Shown here: one piece after another, positions 63,724 through 64,000 of the stretch
Layout of the letters: each line of letters opens with the position of its first letter
How positions within the stretch are numbered: position 1 is the stretch's first letter
The notes under the pieces: model-generated
Seen by the model: only the letters and a program-made list of their open reading frames with translations
Told to the model about the DNA's origin: nothing
Databases searched by the model: none
NCBI GenBank assembly: GCA_023053575.1
Contig: JAKZAP010000001.1
Location: 12,850,849-12,914,848 of the forward strand
Origin: Branchinecta lynchi
Taxonomy: Eukaryota > Arthropoda > Branchiopoda > Anostraca > Branchinectidae
Length of the DNA stretch: 64,000 bases
Direction of reading: 5' to 3'
Translations under genes and position numbers: made by a program

Positions 63724-64000
63724 CAATCAATCAATCAAGTTTAATCCAAATAGCTAAAAGCTAGAAGAGGAATACCAATTTACAAAATCCACAGACACGA
63801 AACAAATTAACTAAAAATATTTTGTATATTATTTCACAGTATTTTATTGAAAGGAGTTTAGTTGATTTAGGAATGATTTTGTTTTACAATTTATAAGCTG
63901 TACTCCTCAATTTTGAGGGAAATAAATGAATAAATAAATAAATAAATAATACAGTTACAAGACATGGCCAGAAATAAATGACGGGATGATACTACGTAAA
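63724..64000 (-). mobile_element. LINE 3'-end copy, interrupted by a second retroelement
   Basis: TCAATCAATCAATCAAGTTT and GCTAAAAGCTAGAAGAGG match copies at 37412 and 45847. Between about 63812 and 63948 an unrelated + strand fragment ending AATAAATGAATAAATAAATA is inserted; the LINE then resumes with ACAGTTACAAGACATGGCC. It runs off the window. Confidence 0.65.

Overview
The window is TE-rich animal genomic DNA dominated by one host gene: an internal 16-exon stretch of a DIP2 (Disco-interacting protein 2) orthologue on the + strand, spanning 7691-63642. All 16 exons join with matching splice phases into a stop-free 980-codon reading frame covering the end of the first adenylate-forming (FAAL-like) domain, the linker and nearly all of the second such domain. 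The N-terminal exons (including the expected DMAP1-binding region) should lie before base 1 or were not recognised, and the last C-terminal exons lie beyond base 64000. Residue choices (for example PPNYLPKTPLGGIHLSE, KPREVHQ, GANATGRGILS, MRCHKKI) match arthropod/protostome DIP2 better than vertebrate DIP2. With the long repeat-filled introns, this suggests a non-insect arthropod, perhaps a crustacean; that is inference.

Layout. 1-7690: non-coding DNA with a minisatellite-core element (S+) and a long-TIR element. Intron 1 (7953-15293): two copies of a tRNA-headed repeat, one interrupted by a clean hAT-type insertion, plus a mariner-like MITE invaded by a palindromic element 'P'. Introns 2-3: a tRNA-like SINE and a short tandem duplication. 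Intron 4 (18139-29807): a nest consisting of a Helentron/HINE-like element (E1), a Harbinger-like MITE split by a second HINE-like element (E2) and by a 5'-truncated LINE, and a nearly complete but dead CR1-like LINE with a PHD-finger ORF1. Introns 5-16: an inverted second copy of S, more MITEs (H1, M1, M2, K, a 42.9-kb hAT element), a 2.5-kb HINE-like element (E3), LINE 3' ends, and P copies.

No other host protein gene, no confident tRNA/rRNA gene and no CRISPR array was found. The candidates that look least like textbook features are: (i) the E family, with a hairpin head, a minisatellite core and a GAGCT-NNN-AGCTC hairpin tail; (ii) the S family, which shares the modular order of E; and (iii) the P family of inverted repeats, with a one-sided tail, apparent target duplications and a hammerhead-ribozyme-like core, reminiscent of Penelope-like pseudo-LTRs. 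Family assignments rest on visible ends, target duplications and cross-copy comparison within this window; no database search was run.
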